From: Peptoniphilus mikwangii
GTDB lineage: Bacteria > Bacillota > Clostridia > Tissierellales > Peptoniphilaceae
Direction of reading: 5' to 3'
DNA length: 64,000 nt
Assembly (NCBI RefSeq): GCF_000468535.1
Contig: NZ_AUQY01000005.1
Coordinates: 329,343 to 393,342, forward strand
Each line of letters starts with the position of its first letter. Positions within the stretch are counted from its first letter, which is position 1. The notes under the pieces are model-generated. The model saw only the letters and a program-made list of their open reading frames with translations, ran no database searches and was not told the DNA's origin. Below, piece by piece: positions 33,317 through 42,041 of this stretch. The position numbers and the translations under genes were made by a program.

Positions 33317-34114
33317 ATGGCAAGATATGATAATTATACAAATAAAGAAATGCAGGCAGTAACAATTGCAAAACAAATTAAAGATGATCAAATTGTAATT
33401 GTAGGAACAGGATTACCATTAATAGGGGCATCAGTTGCTAAAAGAGTATTTGCTCCAAATTGTAATATTATTGTAGAAAGCGGTTTAATGGATTGTTCTC
33501 CTATAGAAGTTCCAAGATCAGTTGGAGATAACAGATTTATGGCGCACTGTGCAGTACAGTGGCCAAATGTAAGATTTATAGGATTTGAAGCTTGTGAATG
33601 GTTACATGATAAAAAGAGAATAATAGCTTTTATAGGTGGAGCACAAATTGACCCATATGGAAATGTAAACTCAACAGTTATAGGAGATTATAACAGTCCA
33701 AAGACAAGATTTACGGGTTCCGGTGGAGCAAACGGTATTGCATCTTATGTAAATACTGTAATAATGATGCAACATGAAAAGAGAAGATTTATAGAAAAAA
33801 TCGACTATGTTACTTCACCTGGTTGGATGGATGGCCCTGGTGGAAGAGATAGAGCAGGAATTCCTGGAAATGTTGGACCACAAATGGTCGTAACAGATAG
33901 GGGTATCTTAAAGTTTGATGAAGATACAAAGAAAATGTATCTTGCAGGATATTATCCAACATCAAGCCCTGAAGATGTAATTGAAAATACAGGATTTGAT
34001 ATTGATGTTTCAAGAGCAGTTTTACTTGATGCTCCTGATGAAGCGGTAATTAAATTAATTCGTGAAGAAATCGATCCGGGCGAAGCATTTATCAAAGTAC
34101 CTAAAGAAGACTAA
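33317..34114 (+). CDS. gctB: Glutaconate CoA-transferase subunit B
   Basis: Beta chain (265 residues) of glutaconate CoA-transferase, carrying the catalytic Glu: VESGLMDCSP (about 55-64) contains the conserved E-S-G motif of class I transferases with the thioester-forming glutamate. GSGGANGIASYVNTVI (about 135-150) matches the substrate loop. AGGAGG precedes the ATG inside the end of gctA. It acts as an A/B hetero-oligomer in the cytoplasm. Confidence 0.93.
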   Translation: MARYDNYTNKEMQAVTIAKQIKDDQIVIVGTGLPLIGASVAKRVFAPNCNIIVESGLMDCSPIEVPRSVGDNRFMAHCAVQWPNVRFIGFEACEWLHDKKRIIAFIGGAQIDPYGNVNSTVIGDYNSPKTRFTGSGGANGIASYVNTVIMMQHEKRRFIEKIDYVTSPGWMDGPGGRDRAGIPGNVGPQMVVTDRGILKFDEDTKKMYLAGYYPTSSPEDVIENTGFDIDVSRAVLLDAPDEAVIKLIREEIDPGEAFIKVPKED

Positions 34115-34126
34115 AGGAGATAATAG

Positions 34127-35887
34127 ATGAGTAATTATTCAATGAACGTTTATTTTAAGAATATGAGCGTTATAGGTAGCCCATTAAAAGCTACTAATGA
34201 AGAAAATATAGAAGCGGTTAGAAAAGTTGAAGAAGAACTTGCTGCAAGAATAGCAGAAGTGCAAGCTGAAGGAAAACCTGATGAAAAAATCAATGAAGGT
34301 GGAGAATGGACAGCACTTCAACGTATAGCTGAACTTATAGATGAGGGAACATGGTGTCCGCTAAATTCATTATATAATCCTGAAAACAATTCAAACGGTT
34401 CAACAGGTATTATAAAGGGACTTGGAAAAATTAACGATAAGTGGGCAGTAATAGTTGCATCAGATAATAAGAAACTTGCAGGAGCATGGGTTCCGGGACA
34501 AGCGGAAAATCTGCTACGTGCCAGTGATACAGCTAAAAGACTTAGAATTCCACTAGTATATGTATTAAATTGTTCAGGAGTTAAGCTTGATGAACAAGAA
34601 AAAGTTTATCCTAATAGACGTGGAGGCGGAACACCTTTCTATAGAAACTCTGAATTAAATCAACTTGGAGTACCTGTAATTGTAGGTATTTATGGAACAA
34701 ATCCTGCAGGTGGAGGATACCATTCAATATCACCAACAATACTTCTTGCTCATAAAGATGCCAATATGGCAGTAGGTGGAGCCGGTATACTTGGAGGAAT
34801 GAATCCGAAGGGATATATAGATGAAGAAAGTGCTAATCAAATTGCAGATGCTACAATGAATGTTAAGAAAACAACTCCTCCGGGATCAGTTGGAGTACAC
34901 TTTGCTCAAACAGGATTTTTCAGAGAAGTTTATGTGGAAGAAGAAGGAGTTATCGAAGCTATAAGAAACTATATGGACATGCTTCCAAGCTATGATCTTG
35001 ATTTCTTTAGAGTAGATGATCCTAAGGCTCCTGCATTTAGTGCAAATGATCTATACTCAATAGTTCCTATGAATCCGAAGAGAACTTACAATATCTATGA
35101 TGTAATTTCAAGATTATTTGATGGTTCTGAATTTATGGAATATAAAAAGGGATATGGACCTGAAATGGTAACAGGAATTGCAAAAGTTGATGGACTTTTA
35201 GTAGGTGTTGTTGCAAATACTCAAGGATTCCTAATGAATTATCCTGAATACAAGGAAAAGAGCATTGGTATTGGCGGAAAGTTATATAGACAAGGTCTTA
35301 TAAAAATGAATGAATTTGTAACACTTTGTGCAAGAGATAGACTTCCAATTGTTTGGATTCAAGATACAACAGGTATTGATGTAGGTGATGATGCTGAAAA
35401 AGCTGAATTACTTGGACTTGGTCAATCTTTGATATATTCAATTCAAAATTCAAATATTCCTCAATTGGAAATTACTCTTAGAAAGGGAACAGCTGCCGCT
35501 CACTATGTACTTGGAGGACCTCAAGGGAACGATACAAATGCGTTTAGTTTAGGAACTGCAACTACTGAAATAAATGTAATGAATGGAGAAACAGCTTCTG
35601 TTGCGATGTTCTCAAGAAGACTTGCAAAAGATAAAAAATCAGGAAAAGATCTTCAACCGACAATAGATAAGATGAATGCTCTAATTAATGCTTATGTTGA
35701 AAAGTCAAGACCACAATTCTGTGCTGAAGCCGGACTTGTAGATGAAGTAGTAAACATGAACTTGTTGAGAAATTATATTGTTGCATTTACACAATCCGTA
35801 TATCAAAATCCGGAATCAATTTGTCCGATGCATCAAATGCTTCTTCCAAGAGTAATTCGTGATTTTAACAATCTATATTCTAAATAA
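34127..35887 (+). CDS. gcdA: Glutaconyl-CoA decarboxylase alpha subunit (carboxyltransferase)
   Basis: Carboxyltransferase (586 residues) moving CO2 from glutaconyl-CoA to the biotin of GcdC, producing crotonyl-CoA. It has the two tandem crotonase-fold carboxyltransferase domains: the N half with GSTGIIKGLGKI (about 88-99) and NRRGGGTPFYRN (about 164-175), the C half with GIGGKLYRQGLIKM (about 384-397) and QDTTGIDVGDDAEKAE (about 416-431), all typical of GcdA. AGGAG ribosome site before ATG. Last gene of the gcd-gct run; followed by two hairpins and then a fresh promoter for hgdCAB. Confidence 0.95.
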   Translation: MSNYSMNVYFKNMSVIGSPLKATNEENIEAVRKVEEELAARIAEVQAEGKPDEKINEGGEWTALQRIAELIDEGTWCPLNSLYNPENNSNGSTGIIKGLGKINDKWAVIVASDNKKLAGAWVPGQAENLLRASDTAKRLRIPLVYVLNCSGVKLDEQEKVYPNRRGGGTPFYRNSELNQLGVPVIVGIYGTNPAGGGYHSISPTILLAHKDANMAVGGAGILGGMNPKGYIDEESANQIADATMNVKKTTPPGSVGVHFAQTGFFREVYVEEEGVIEAIRNYMDMLPSYDLDFFRVDDPKAPAFSANDLYSIVPMNPKRTYNIYDVISRLFDGSEFMEYKKGYGPEMVTGIAKVDGLLVGVVANTQGFLMNYPEYKEKSIGIGGKLYRQGLIKMNEFVTLCARDRLPIVWIQDTTGIDVGDDAEKAELLGLGQSLIYSIQNSNIPQLEITLRKGTAAAHYVLGGPQGNDTNAFSLGTATTEINVMNGETASVAMFSRRLAKDKKSGKDLQPTIDKMNALINAYVEKSRPQFCAEAGLVDEVVNMNLLRNYIVAFTQSVYQNPESICPMHQMLLPRVIRDFNNLYSK

Positions 35888-35892
35888 AATAT

Positions 35893-35962
35893 TCTCCGGC
35901 TATATGCCGGAGACTTCTATATAGTAAAAGTAATACAAAATTAGGCAGGATAAAACCTGCCT
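35893..35962 (+). terminator. Two tandem hairpins between gcdA and hgdC
   Basis: TCTCCGGC/GCCGGAGA (35893-35913) and AGGCAGG/CCTGCCT (35943-35962). Neither is followed by a long T run, so termination may be partial. Confidence 0.5.
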
Positions 35963-36027
35963 GTTACTATGTATAGGATAAGTATAAATCGTAAACGTCT
36001 AAAAATGAACATTAATTTTATATAGCT

Positions 36028-36056
36028 TTGACAATTAATTGAAATGATAGTACAAT
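36028..36056 (+). promoter_or_regulatory. Promoter of hgdCAB
   Basis: TTGACA, 17 bases, TACAAT; 53 bases before the hgdC ATG. Implies independent transcription of the dehydratase genes. Confidence 0.75.
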
Positions 36057-36109
36057 TAAATTATAGTAATATTTAATAAAAATATTTGCGTATATGAAGA
36101 GGAGATTGT

Positions 36110-36919
36110 ATGGGAGATTCTATTTACACAATGGGGATTGACATAGGTTCAACTGCCTCAAAATGTGTAATTCTTAAAGATGGTAAAGAATTAATAGCAA
36201 AGGCTGTAATTGATGTAGGAGCAGGGACATCAGGACCTACAAGGGCAATGAAATCTGTTTTAGATGAAGCAAATCTAAAGAGAGAGGATATTGCATTTAT
36301 AATGGCAACAGGATATGGTAGAAATGCTTTGGAAGAAGCGGATTTTCAAATGTCTGAACTTTCATGCCACGCAAAGGGAGCATACTTTTTATTTCCAAGG
36401 GTTCATACAATAATAGATATTGGAGGACAAGATGCAAAGGCATTAAAAATTGGAGATGGAGGAGTATTGGAAAATTTTGTAATGAATGATAAATGTGCTG
36501 CAGGAACAGGGAGATTTTTAGATGTAATAGCAAGAGTTCTTGAAGTAGATGTTTCGGATTTACAAGATTTAGATGCAAAGGCAACTAAAGAAGTTGCAAT
36601 AAGTTCAACTTGTACAGTTTTTGCAGAATCTGAGGTAATATCTCAATTGGCACAGGGAACTTCTATTGAAGATATAGTAAGAGGAATTCATTTTGCAATT
36701 GCAAGTAGAGTAGGAAGTCTTGCAAAGAGAGTCGGACTTGTTGACGATGTGATAATGACGGGAGGAGTAGCTCTTAATAAAGGAATGGTAAGAGCACTTG
36801 AAGAAAACATAGGTCATAAAATAAAAACAAGTCCTTTATGTCAGCTTAATGGAGCATTAGGAGCGGCTTTATTCGGTTATCAAAAGTATAAAGCTGTTTT
36901 AAGAAAAAGTAAGATATAA
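36110..36919 (+). CDS. hgdC: 2-hydroxyglutaryl-CoA dehydratase activator (component A)
   Basis: ATP-driven [4Fe-4S] electron donor (269 residues) of the ASKHA fold that injects one electron into the dehydratase. Phosphate-binding GIDIGSTASKCV (about 9-20), IDIGGQDAKAL (about 102-112) and GGVALNKGM (about 228-236) are the ASKHA motifs. Cys129 (DKCAAGTGRF) and Cys168 (SSTCTVFAESE) are the two ligands which, from two protomers, bridge the cluster. Active as a homodimer. Followed 26 bases later by hgdA. Confidence 0.95.
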   Translation: MGDSIYTMGIDIGSTASKCVILKDGKELIAKAVIDVGAGTSGPTRAMKSVLDEANLKREDIAFIMATGYGRNALEEADFQMSELSCHAKGAYFLFPRVHTIIDIGGQDAKALKIGDGGVLENFVMNDKCAAGTGRFLDVIARVLEVDVSDLQDLDAKATKEVAISSTCTVFAESEVISQLAQGTSIEDIVRGIHFAIASRVGSLAKRVGLVDDVIMTGGVALNKGMVRALEENIGHKIKTSPLCQLNGALGAALFGYQKYKAVLRKSKI

Positions 36920-36945
36920 TTGTTAAAATATTTTAGGAGGAAAGT

Positions 36946-38274
36946 ATGTCTGGAAAAATTTTAGAAAAAATACCAGGAAAAACACCAAGACCTATAGAAG
37001 GTCATAAGAGCGCTGCTGCAGTTTTGAGGGGAGTAGTAGATAGCGTATATGGTGATGCTTGGGCAGCTAAAGAAAGAGGAGAATTAGTAGGATGGAGTTC
37101 TTCAAAGTTCCCGATTGAACTTGCAAAGGCTTTTGACTTAAATGTAGTGTATCCTGAAAATCATGCAGCTACAACTGCTGCAAAAAAAGATGGACTAAGA
37201 TTATGCCAAGCAGCTGAAGATATGGGATATGATAATGATATTTGCGGTTATGCAAGAATATCAATTGCATATGCGGCAGGAGAACCTACAGATTCAAGAA
37301 AAATGCCTCAACCTGACTTTGTTCTTTGTTGTAATAATATTTGTAATATGATGACAAAGTGGTATGAAAATATTGCGAGAATTCATAATATACCAATGAT
37401 AATGGTTGATATACCGTTCCAAAATACAGTAAATGTACCTGAAGAAAAAGTAGATTATTTAGTAGGTCAATTTGAATATGCTATTAAACAATTAGAAGAA
37501 TTAACAGGTAAAAAATTTGATGAAAAGAAATTTGAAGAAGCTTGTAAGCTTGCCAACAGAACAGCATCAGCATGGTTAAAGGCATGTTCTTATATGAAGT
37601 ATAAGCCGTCACCTTTAAGTGGATTTGACTTATTCAATCATATGGCAGATATTGTAGCTGCAAGATGTGATGTTAGAGCTGCAGAAGGATTTGAACTTTT
37701 GGCAGAAGAATTTGAACAATCGGTAAAAGAAGGAACTTCAACTTGGGAATATCCTGAAGAGCACAGAATATTATTTGAAGGAATACCTTGCTGGCCGGGA
37801 TTAAGGCATTTGTTTGAGCCTCTAAAAAATAATGGAGTAAATGTTACAGCAGTAGTATATGCTCCTGCATTCGGATTTAGATATGAAGGTATTAGAGAAA
37901 TGGCAGCAGCTTATTGTAAAGCGCCATGTTCTGTTTGTATAGAAGACGGTGTTGAATGGCGTGAAACTATGGCTAAAGAAAATGGAATAAGCGGTGCTCT
38001 TGTAAACTATAATCGTAGCTGTAAGCCATGGAGTGGTGCTATGCCTGAAATTGAAAGAAGATGGAAGGAAGATTTAGACATTCCTGTTGTTCACTTTGAC
38101 GGGGACCAAGCTGATGAAAGAAATTTCTCAACAGAACAATACAATACAAGAGTTCAAGGATTAGTTGAAATTATGGATGAACGTAAAGCTGAGAGAGAAG
38201 CTAAAGGCGAAGAAATTTATACTACTTTTGACAACACTAAGGAAACAGATTGGTCAAAAACTACTATAGAGTGA
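36946..38274 (+). CDS. hgdA: (R)-2-hydroxyglutaryl-CoA dehydratase alpha subunit
   Basis: Alpha chain (442 residues) of the oxygen-sensitive radical dehydratase that removes water from 2-hydroxyglutaryl-CoA via a ketyl radical. Family motifs visible: YPENHAATTAAKK (about 65-77), GYARISIAYAAG (about 101-112), and DFVLCCNNICNMMTKWYE (about 124-141) with cluster-binding cysteines. EGIPCWPGLRHLF (about 279-291) is also typical. AGGAGG precedes the ATG; it ends eight bases before hgdB. Confidence 0.95.
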   Translation: MSGKILEKIPGKTPRPIEGHKSAAAVLRGVVDSVYGDAWAAKERGELVGWSSSKFPIELAKAFDLNVVYPENHAATTAAKKDGLRLCQAAEDMGYDNDICGYARISIAYAAGEPTDSRKMPQPDFVLCCNNICNMMTKWYENIARIHNIPMIMVDIPFQNTVNVPEEKVDYLVGQFEYAIKQLEELTGKKFDEKKFEEACKLANRTASAWLKACSYMKYKPSPLSGFDLFNHMADIVAARCDVRAAEGFELLAEEFEQSVKEGTSTWEYPEEHRILFEGIPCWPGLRHLFEPLKNNGVNVTAVVYAPAFGFRYEGIREMAAAYCKAPCSVCIEDGVEWRETMAKENGISGALVNYNRSCKPWSGAMPEIERRWKEDLDIPVVHFDGDQADERNFSTEQYNTRVQGLVEIMDERKAEREAKGEEIYTTFDNTKETDWSKTTIE

Positions 38275-38282
38275 GGTTAACT

Positions 38283-39431
38283 ATGAGTGAAATAAGAGAA
38301 TTATTAGAAAAATTTGAGCATATTGCAAATAATCCGAGAGAACAATTAGATAATTATCTTGCACAAGGTAAAAAAGCGGTTGGAATTTTTCCATACTATG
38401 CTCCGGAAGAAATAGTGTATGCGGGTGGACTTGTACCAATGGGAGTATGGGGAGGACAAGGACCTATAGTAAAAGCTAAGGATTATTTCCCTACATTCTA
38501 TTATTCAATGGCACTAAGATGCTTAGAAATGGCACTTGACGGAACATTAGACGGATTATCAGCATCTATGGTAACAACACTTGATGATACATTAAGACCA
38601 TTTTCACAAAACTATAAAGTTAGTGCAGGAAGAAAAATACCTATGGTATTCTTAAACCATGCACAACACAGAAAAGAAGACTTTGGTAAAACTTATAATG
38701 CAAGAATCTTCAAGCAAGCAAAAGAAGAATTAGAAAAAATTTGTGATGTTGAAATAACAGATGAAAATTTGAAGAAAGCATTCGAAGTTTATAATGAAAA
38801 TAGAACTTTAAAAAGAGAATTTGTAAAACTTGTAGCAACTCATCCACAAACAGTAAAAGCATCAAACAGATGTCATGTATTAAAAAGTTCGTACTTTATG
38901 CTAAAAGATGAGTATAATGCATTATTAAAAGAGTTAAATGACAAGTTAAAGGCACTTCCTGAAGAAGATTGGGATGGAGCAAGAGTAGTAACAAGTGGAG
39001 TTATAACAGATAACCCGGGATTATTACAAGTATTTGATGACTATAAAATATGTATAGTAGCAGATGATGTTGCACATGAGTCAAGAGGATTTAAAGTTGA
39101 TATAGATATGTCTATAGAAGATCCTATGATGGCACTTGCAGATCAATTTGCAAGAATGGATGAAGATCCGATTTTATATGACCCTGAAATTTGGAAGAGA
39201 CCGAAGTATGTTGTAGATCTTGCTATTGATAATGATGCTGACGGTTGTTTATTATTTATGATGAACTTTAATGATACGGAGGAAATGGAATATCCGTCAT
39301 TAAAACAAGCTTTTGAAAAAGAATCAATACCGCTAATTAAGATGGGATATGATCAACAAATGGCAGACTTTGGACAAGTTAAGACACAACTTGAAACATT
39401 TAATGAAATGGTACAACTAAATAGATTTTAA
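38283..39431 (+). CDS. hgdB: (R)-2-hydroxyglutaryl-CoA dehydratase beta subunit
   Basis: Beta chain (382 residues) partnering HgdA and contributing a second [4Fe-4S] cluster. GIFPYYAPEEIVYAGG (about 35-50) and PTFYYSMALRCLEMALDG (about 69-86) are family motifs, with a Cys in the latter. A longer frame overlapping hgdA exists, but the ATG at 38283 is preceded by GAGGTT and gives the normal N-terminus. Last gene before a strong terminator and the mobile island. Confidence 0.95.
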   Translation: MSEIRELLEKFEHIANNPREQLDNYLAQGKKAVGIFPYYAPEEIVYAGGLVPMGVWGGQGPIVKAKDYFPTFYYSMALRCLEMALDGTLDGLSASMVTTLDDTLRPFSQNYKVSAGRKIPMVFLNHAQHRKEDFGKTYNARIFKQAKEELEKICDVEITDENLKKAFEVYNENRTLKREFVKLVATHPQTVKASNRCHVLKSSYFMLKDEYNALLKELNDKLKALPEEDWDGARVVTSGVITDNPGLLQVFDDYKICIVADDVAHESRGFKVDIDMSIEDPMMALADQFARMDEDPILYDPEIWKRPKYVVDLAIDNDADGCLLFMMNFNDTEEMEYPSLKQAFEKESIPLIKMGYDQQMADFGQVKTQLETFNEMVQLNRF

Positions 39432-39432
39432 A

Positions 39433-39455
39433 AAACGGGAGCTTTGCTCCTGTTT
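39433..39455 (+). terminator. Terminator of hgdCAB
   Basis: AAACGGGAGC / GCTCCTGTTT stem (one G-U) with TTT loop, followed by a run of T, immediately after the hgdB stop. Confidence 0.87.
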
Positions 39456-39809
39456 TTTATTTTACAAGAAACCGAAAAATATTTGTTTAGATTATTTTAT
39501 TTATATTTGAAATTAGAAAAATTTGATTTAATAATAAAAAGTTATACTTTTATAAGAATGATTATTTAAGTTTCTTTAAAACTTTAATAATTAATCCTCA
39601 AGTCCCTTAAAATACAAGGATATTTGTAAAAGTGCAGATTGAATTTACTACTTTTGAGGAAAAAGCCTTGATGTGCTGTAAAAATTCTTGCAGATAGAAG
39701 TGGTTTACCATAGATACGAAAGGTATGTTGTGGGAATCAAAATTAAATAGGAAATCTTAAAAGTGGTAGTCTTTTGCTTCTGTAAAGGAAGTATAAGAAC
39801 ACCGCTTTT
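39456..39809. other. Left flank of the mobile island, no intact gene
   Basis: About 350 bases with stop codons in all frames. A 12-base sequence TTTACTACTTTT at 39644-39655 recurs at 46161-46172 just after the integrase remnant, so this may hold an old attachment site. No gene recognised. Confidence 0.35.
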
Positions 39810-40191
39810 TCATGCCATGTTACGAAGTAGAGGCATATATAGGCTTAATCTTTGTAAGCGCCATATTTCTTTTAATGCTCCTTTGATTTCTTCAGTGTCT
39901 TCCTGATATACATTTCCCGTTGCATTAGCTCTTTTTGCAATCTGACTGATGTTTACCGATTTTTTGAAGTTCTGTCGTCATTTTCTTTATATCGCTATGA
40001 TCGATCTGAATGATATATCCGTCTATCACCATTTTCCAAAGGTACACTTCCATGTTGCTTGTAGGCATCTGTTTCATCTTTTCTTCAATCAAGTTGCGTT
40101 TTTCTTCCGTAACACGAAATTTAATCTGCATATTTTTTTCTGTCTTCCATAGGAGAAATGTCTTTCTGTTTTTATAGAGGGTTTGGGGCAC
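39810..40191 (-). pseudogene. Frameshifted mobC-like relaxosome gene
   Basis: The minus-strand frame reads MQIKFRVTEEKRNLIEEKMK, the start of MobC-type mobilisation proteins, then VYLWKMVIDGY and DHSDIKKMTTELQKIG before a premature stop at 39925. In the next frame the protein resumes as NISQIAKRANATGNVY and TEEIKGALKEIWRLQRLS (stop at 39810), the canonical MobC C-terminal end. A single indel near 39955 thus splits the gene. No relaxase gene follows. The upstream in-frame extension (MPQTLYKNRKTF) may be spurious. Confidence 0.78.
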
Positions 40192-40546
40192 TTCTCAGCA
40201 AGTAAAATCTCTAATGTCGGAACTGCGGAAAATGGAGATTTTTACGGGAAGGGTACCCATTTCCTATGCTTGCTATTCCACTTGTTCCTTAATCTCTATA
40301 ACAACAGAAATTCACTTTTTGTCAAAAAGTACAAAGAAAAAACGTTACAGTTTTTATAACTGCAACGTTTCAAATCTTTTTCGTTCATTCCGTCGTGAGT
40401 GATATCGAATTGATGTCGTTGAGTATTTGGGGCGACAGACCTTTGTGAGAAAAGAATTGTTAACAAACATATCCGATTCGGTAGACTCGGTAGCAAGTTT
40501 ATAGGAAACTTGCAGGCTGGGAATCGTCTAGAGATACGACCATAAA
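40192..40546. other. Gap between mobC remnant and araC-type gene
   Basis: No intact ORF. A minus-strand TTGACA (40315-40320) with an 18-base spaced TTATAG could be the old mobC promoter. Just upstream of mobC, AAGTGCCCCAAACCC (minus strand, about 40182-40196) sits where an oriT/nic region would be expected. A second hairpin GCAAGTTT/AAACTTGC is at 40493-40513. These are remnants of transfer DNA as far as I can tell. Confidence 0.3.
40341..40369 (-). terminator. Hairpin terminator downstream of the AraC-type gene
   Basis: AACGTTACAGTT / AACTGCAACGTT, 12-base arms with one mismatch and a 5-base loop, followed by six T on the minus strand. Confidence 0.65.
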
Positions 40547-41521
40547 CTATGTGCTTGCCCTATATTCACTTGGTGTCTTTTTATATTGTTTCTTAAAGGC
40601 TGCAGAAAACTTACTTGTATTGGTATATCCAAGTTTTTCTGCAATTTCGGTAATGGATAAACTATTGCCAGACAGCAAGATAAGTGAATGTTCTAATTTG
40701 CATTGCTGTATATATCTTCCAAGCGGGACACCATATACTTTTTTGAATAATTCTCGTAGTTTTGTTTGGCTCATAGCCGAAATTTTACACAATTCTTCAA
40801 TACTTGGAGGGCACAGAGGTGTTTGCCGGATGACCTTATCCACATTTTTCAATATATATAATTCATCTTGAGAAATAGTGAGATAGGTATTTTCGTAATT
40901 ATGTTGCTGTTTTAAGCAGTGCCTTTGAGATATTAACGACAAAATTTCAAGAGTCTTACTTTCATAGTATACCGCCGATGTAATTCCATCTATCATTTTC
41001 TCGCGTATCTGCATGAAAACTCTGGTTATTTCAGGAGTATTATAATCCTTATACATCCACAAAAAAACATCTTCCAGCGAAAGGTCATTTTTAGGAAAAA
41101 CTGTGGCAATCTTATCGAAATATTCTCCATAGATAAGAATTGAAACATAGCAAATTGGCGTCATAGCATCATAAAGTACCCGTCCGCTGGCAGGTCTATT
41201 GAGATATAAATTAACACCATGCTGTATAATGGATTTTTTCTTTCCGTTTTGGATTAAAGTTACATTTCCGTTTTCTAAAAAATATAGTTTTACAAATTCT
41301 TTTGGAATGCAATACTTTCTTTCCATACTTATTTTAGGTGTCCAATTTGCGCAAGAAAGATACAGTCCTTTCCGCGGACTGATTTCGACTACACCACCTG
41401 TTCCTGTATTTTCTTTTGGATTTAGTTTAAGAAACTCTGCCTTTTTTTCATGACAAAAACAATAGTCTGATACAAAAAAAGATGCGTCACTTATATATTC
41501 ATACTTTTTGGATGTGCTCAA
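40547..41521 (-). CDS. AraC-family transcriptional regulator
   Basis: Regulator of 324 residues. The C-terminal about 100 residues (about 220-320) hold two helix-turn-helix units with SMSQTKLRELFKKVYG-type and SITEIAEKLGYTNTSKFSAAFKKQY motifs, the AraC/XylS signature ending in KKTPSEYR. The N-terminal about 200 residues resemble the ligand/cupin-like part of PchR-like AraC regulators that respond to iron or siderophores, but I see no decisive motif. Divergent from feoAB with 289 bases between, so it may regulate iron uptake; codon use is less A/T-biased than the core genome. Confidence 0.83.
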   Translation of the reverse strand: MSTSKKYEYISDASFFVSDYCFCHEKKAEFLKLNPKENTGTGGVVEISPRKGLYLSCANWTPKISMERKYCIPKEFVKLYFLENGNVTLIQNGKKKSIIQHGVNLYLNRPASGRVLYDAMTPICYVSILIYGEYFDKIATVFPKNDLSLEDVFLWMYKDYNTPEITRVFMQIREKMIDGITSAVYYESKTLEILSLISQRHCLKQQHNYENTYLTISQDELYILKNVDKVIRQTPLCPPSIEELCKISAMSQTKLRELFKKVYGVPLGRYIQQCKLEHSLILLSGNSLSITEIAEKLGYTNTSKFSAAFKKQYKKTPSEYRAST

Positions 41522-41668
41522 ATTTGATCTACCTCCACCCGCCTTGGATACTCCATTTTGTCAAATTATTCAACCCGAAATTAAGACATTATAAAGCAAG
41601 ATGCCGCAAATCCTTTGTTCTATACGACTTTTACAAAATGGTAATAATTTTGAGCTTTTTCCTATAAA

Positions 41669-41697
41669 TTGACAACATGATAATCCAATGATACGCT
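41669..41697 (+). promoter_or_regulatory. Candidate feoABC promoter
   Basis: TTGACA (41669-41674), 17 bases, TACGCT (41692-41697). The -35 box is consensus, the -10 box poor, as often seen when an activator or repressor controls the gene. Confidence 0.45.
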
Positions 41698-41701
41698 AAA
41701 A

Positions 41702-41725
41702 TTAAGTTAGTAACATCTAACTTGA
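41702..41725. promoter_or_regulatory. Inverted repeat at the predicted feo transcription start
   Basis: TTAAGTTAG, 6 bases, CTAACTTGA (8 of 9 positions complementary). It begins 4 bases after the predicted -10 box, overlapping the start point, the place of a repressor operator. The half site resembles that of the DtxR/IdeR iron box (TTAGGTTAG) but with wider spacing. Confidence 0.5.
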
Positions 41726-41810
41726 TTAAGTATATGCTCATTATATCATATTATCAATGATTTTGGGCAAATAATTTGTAAAACAATTTTAGTGTTAAGG
41801 AGGATATACA

Positions 41811-42041
41811 ATGTTGACATTAGCTCAAGCCGAGGAGGGACGTGACTATACTGTAAAAGACATAAATGGTGACGCAAGATTTATCAGCCGCATTACTTCT
41901 GTTGGTCTTACTACAGGCGCAATACTGAAAGTTGTACGCAATGTAAAACGTTTGCCTTTGCTGATTTATTCTCGCGATACGATGCTAGCAATCAATAAAC
42001 AGGAAGCTAACAACATTCATGTGGAGGTGAATGACAGATGA
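41811..42041 (+). CDS. feoA: Ferrous iron transport protein FeoA
   Basis: Small cytoplasmic SH3-like protein (76 residues) needed for FeoB function. The start MLTLAQAEEGRDYTVKDI and the GLTTGAILKVV turn are typical of FeoA. AAGGAGG precedes the ATG. Its stop overlaps the feoB start by four bases (ATGA), giving coupled translation. Part of the transferred island. Confidence 0.88.
   Translation: MLTLAQAEEGRDYTVKDINGDARFISRITSVGLTTGAILKVVRNVKRLPLLIYSRDTMLAINKQEANNIHVEVNDR

Noticed and set aside
32760-36817. Long antisense frames inside gctA, gctB, gcdA and hgdC
   Set aside because: Overlapped by strongly conserved genes with proper ribosome sites; composition shadows only.
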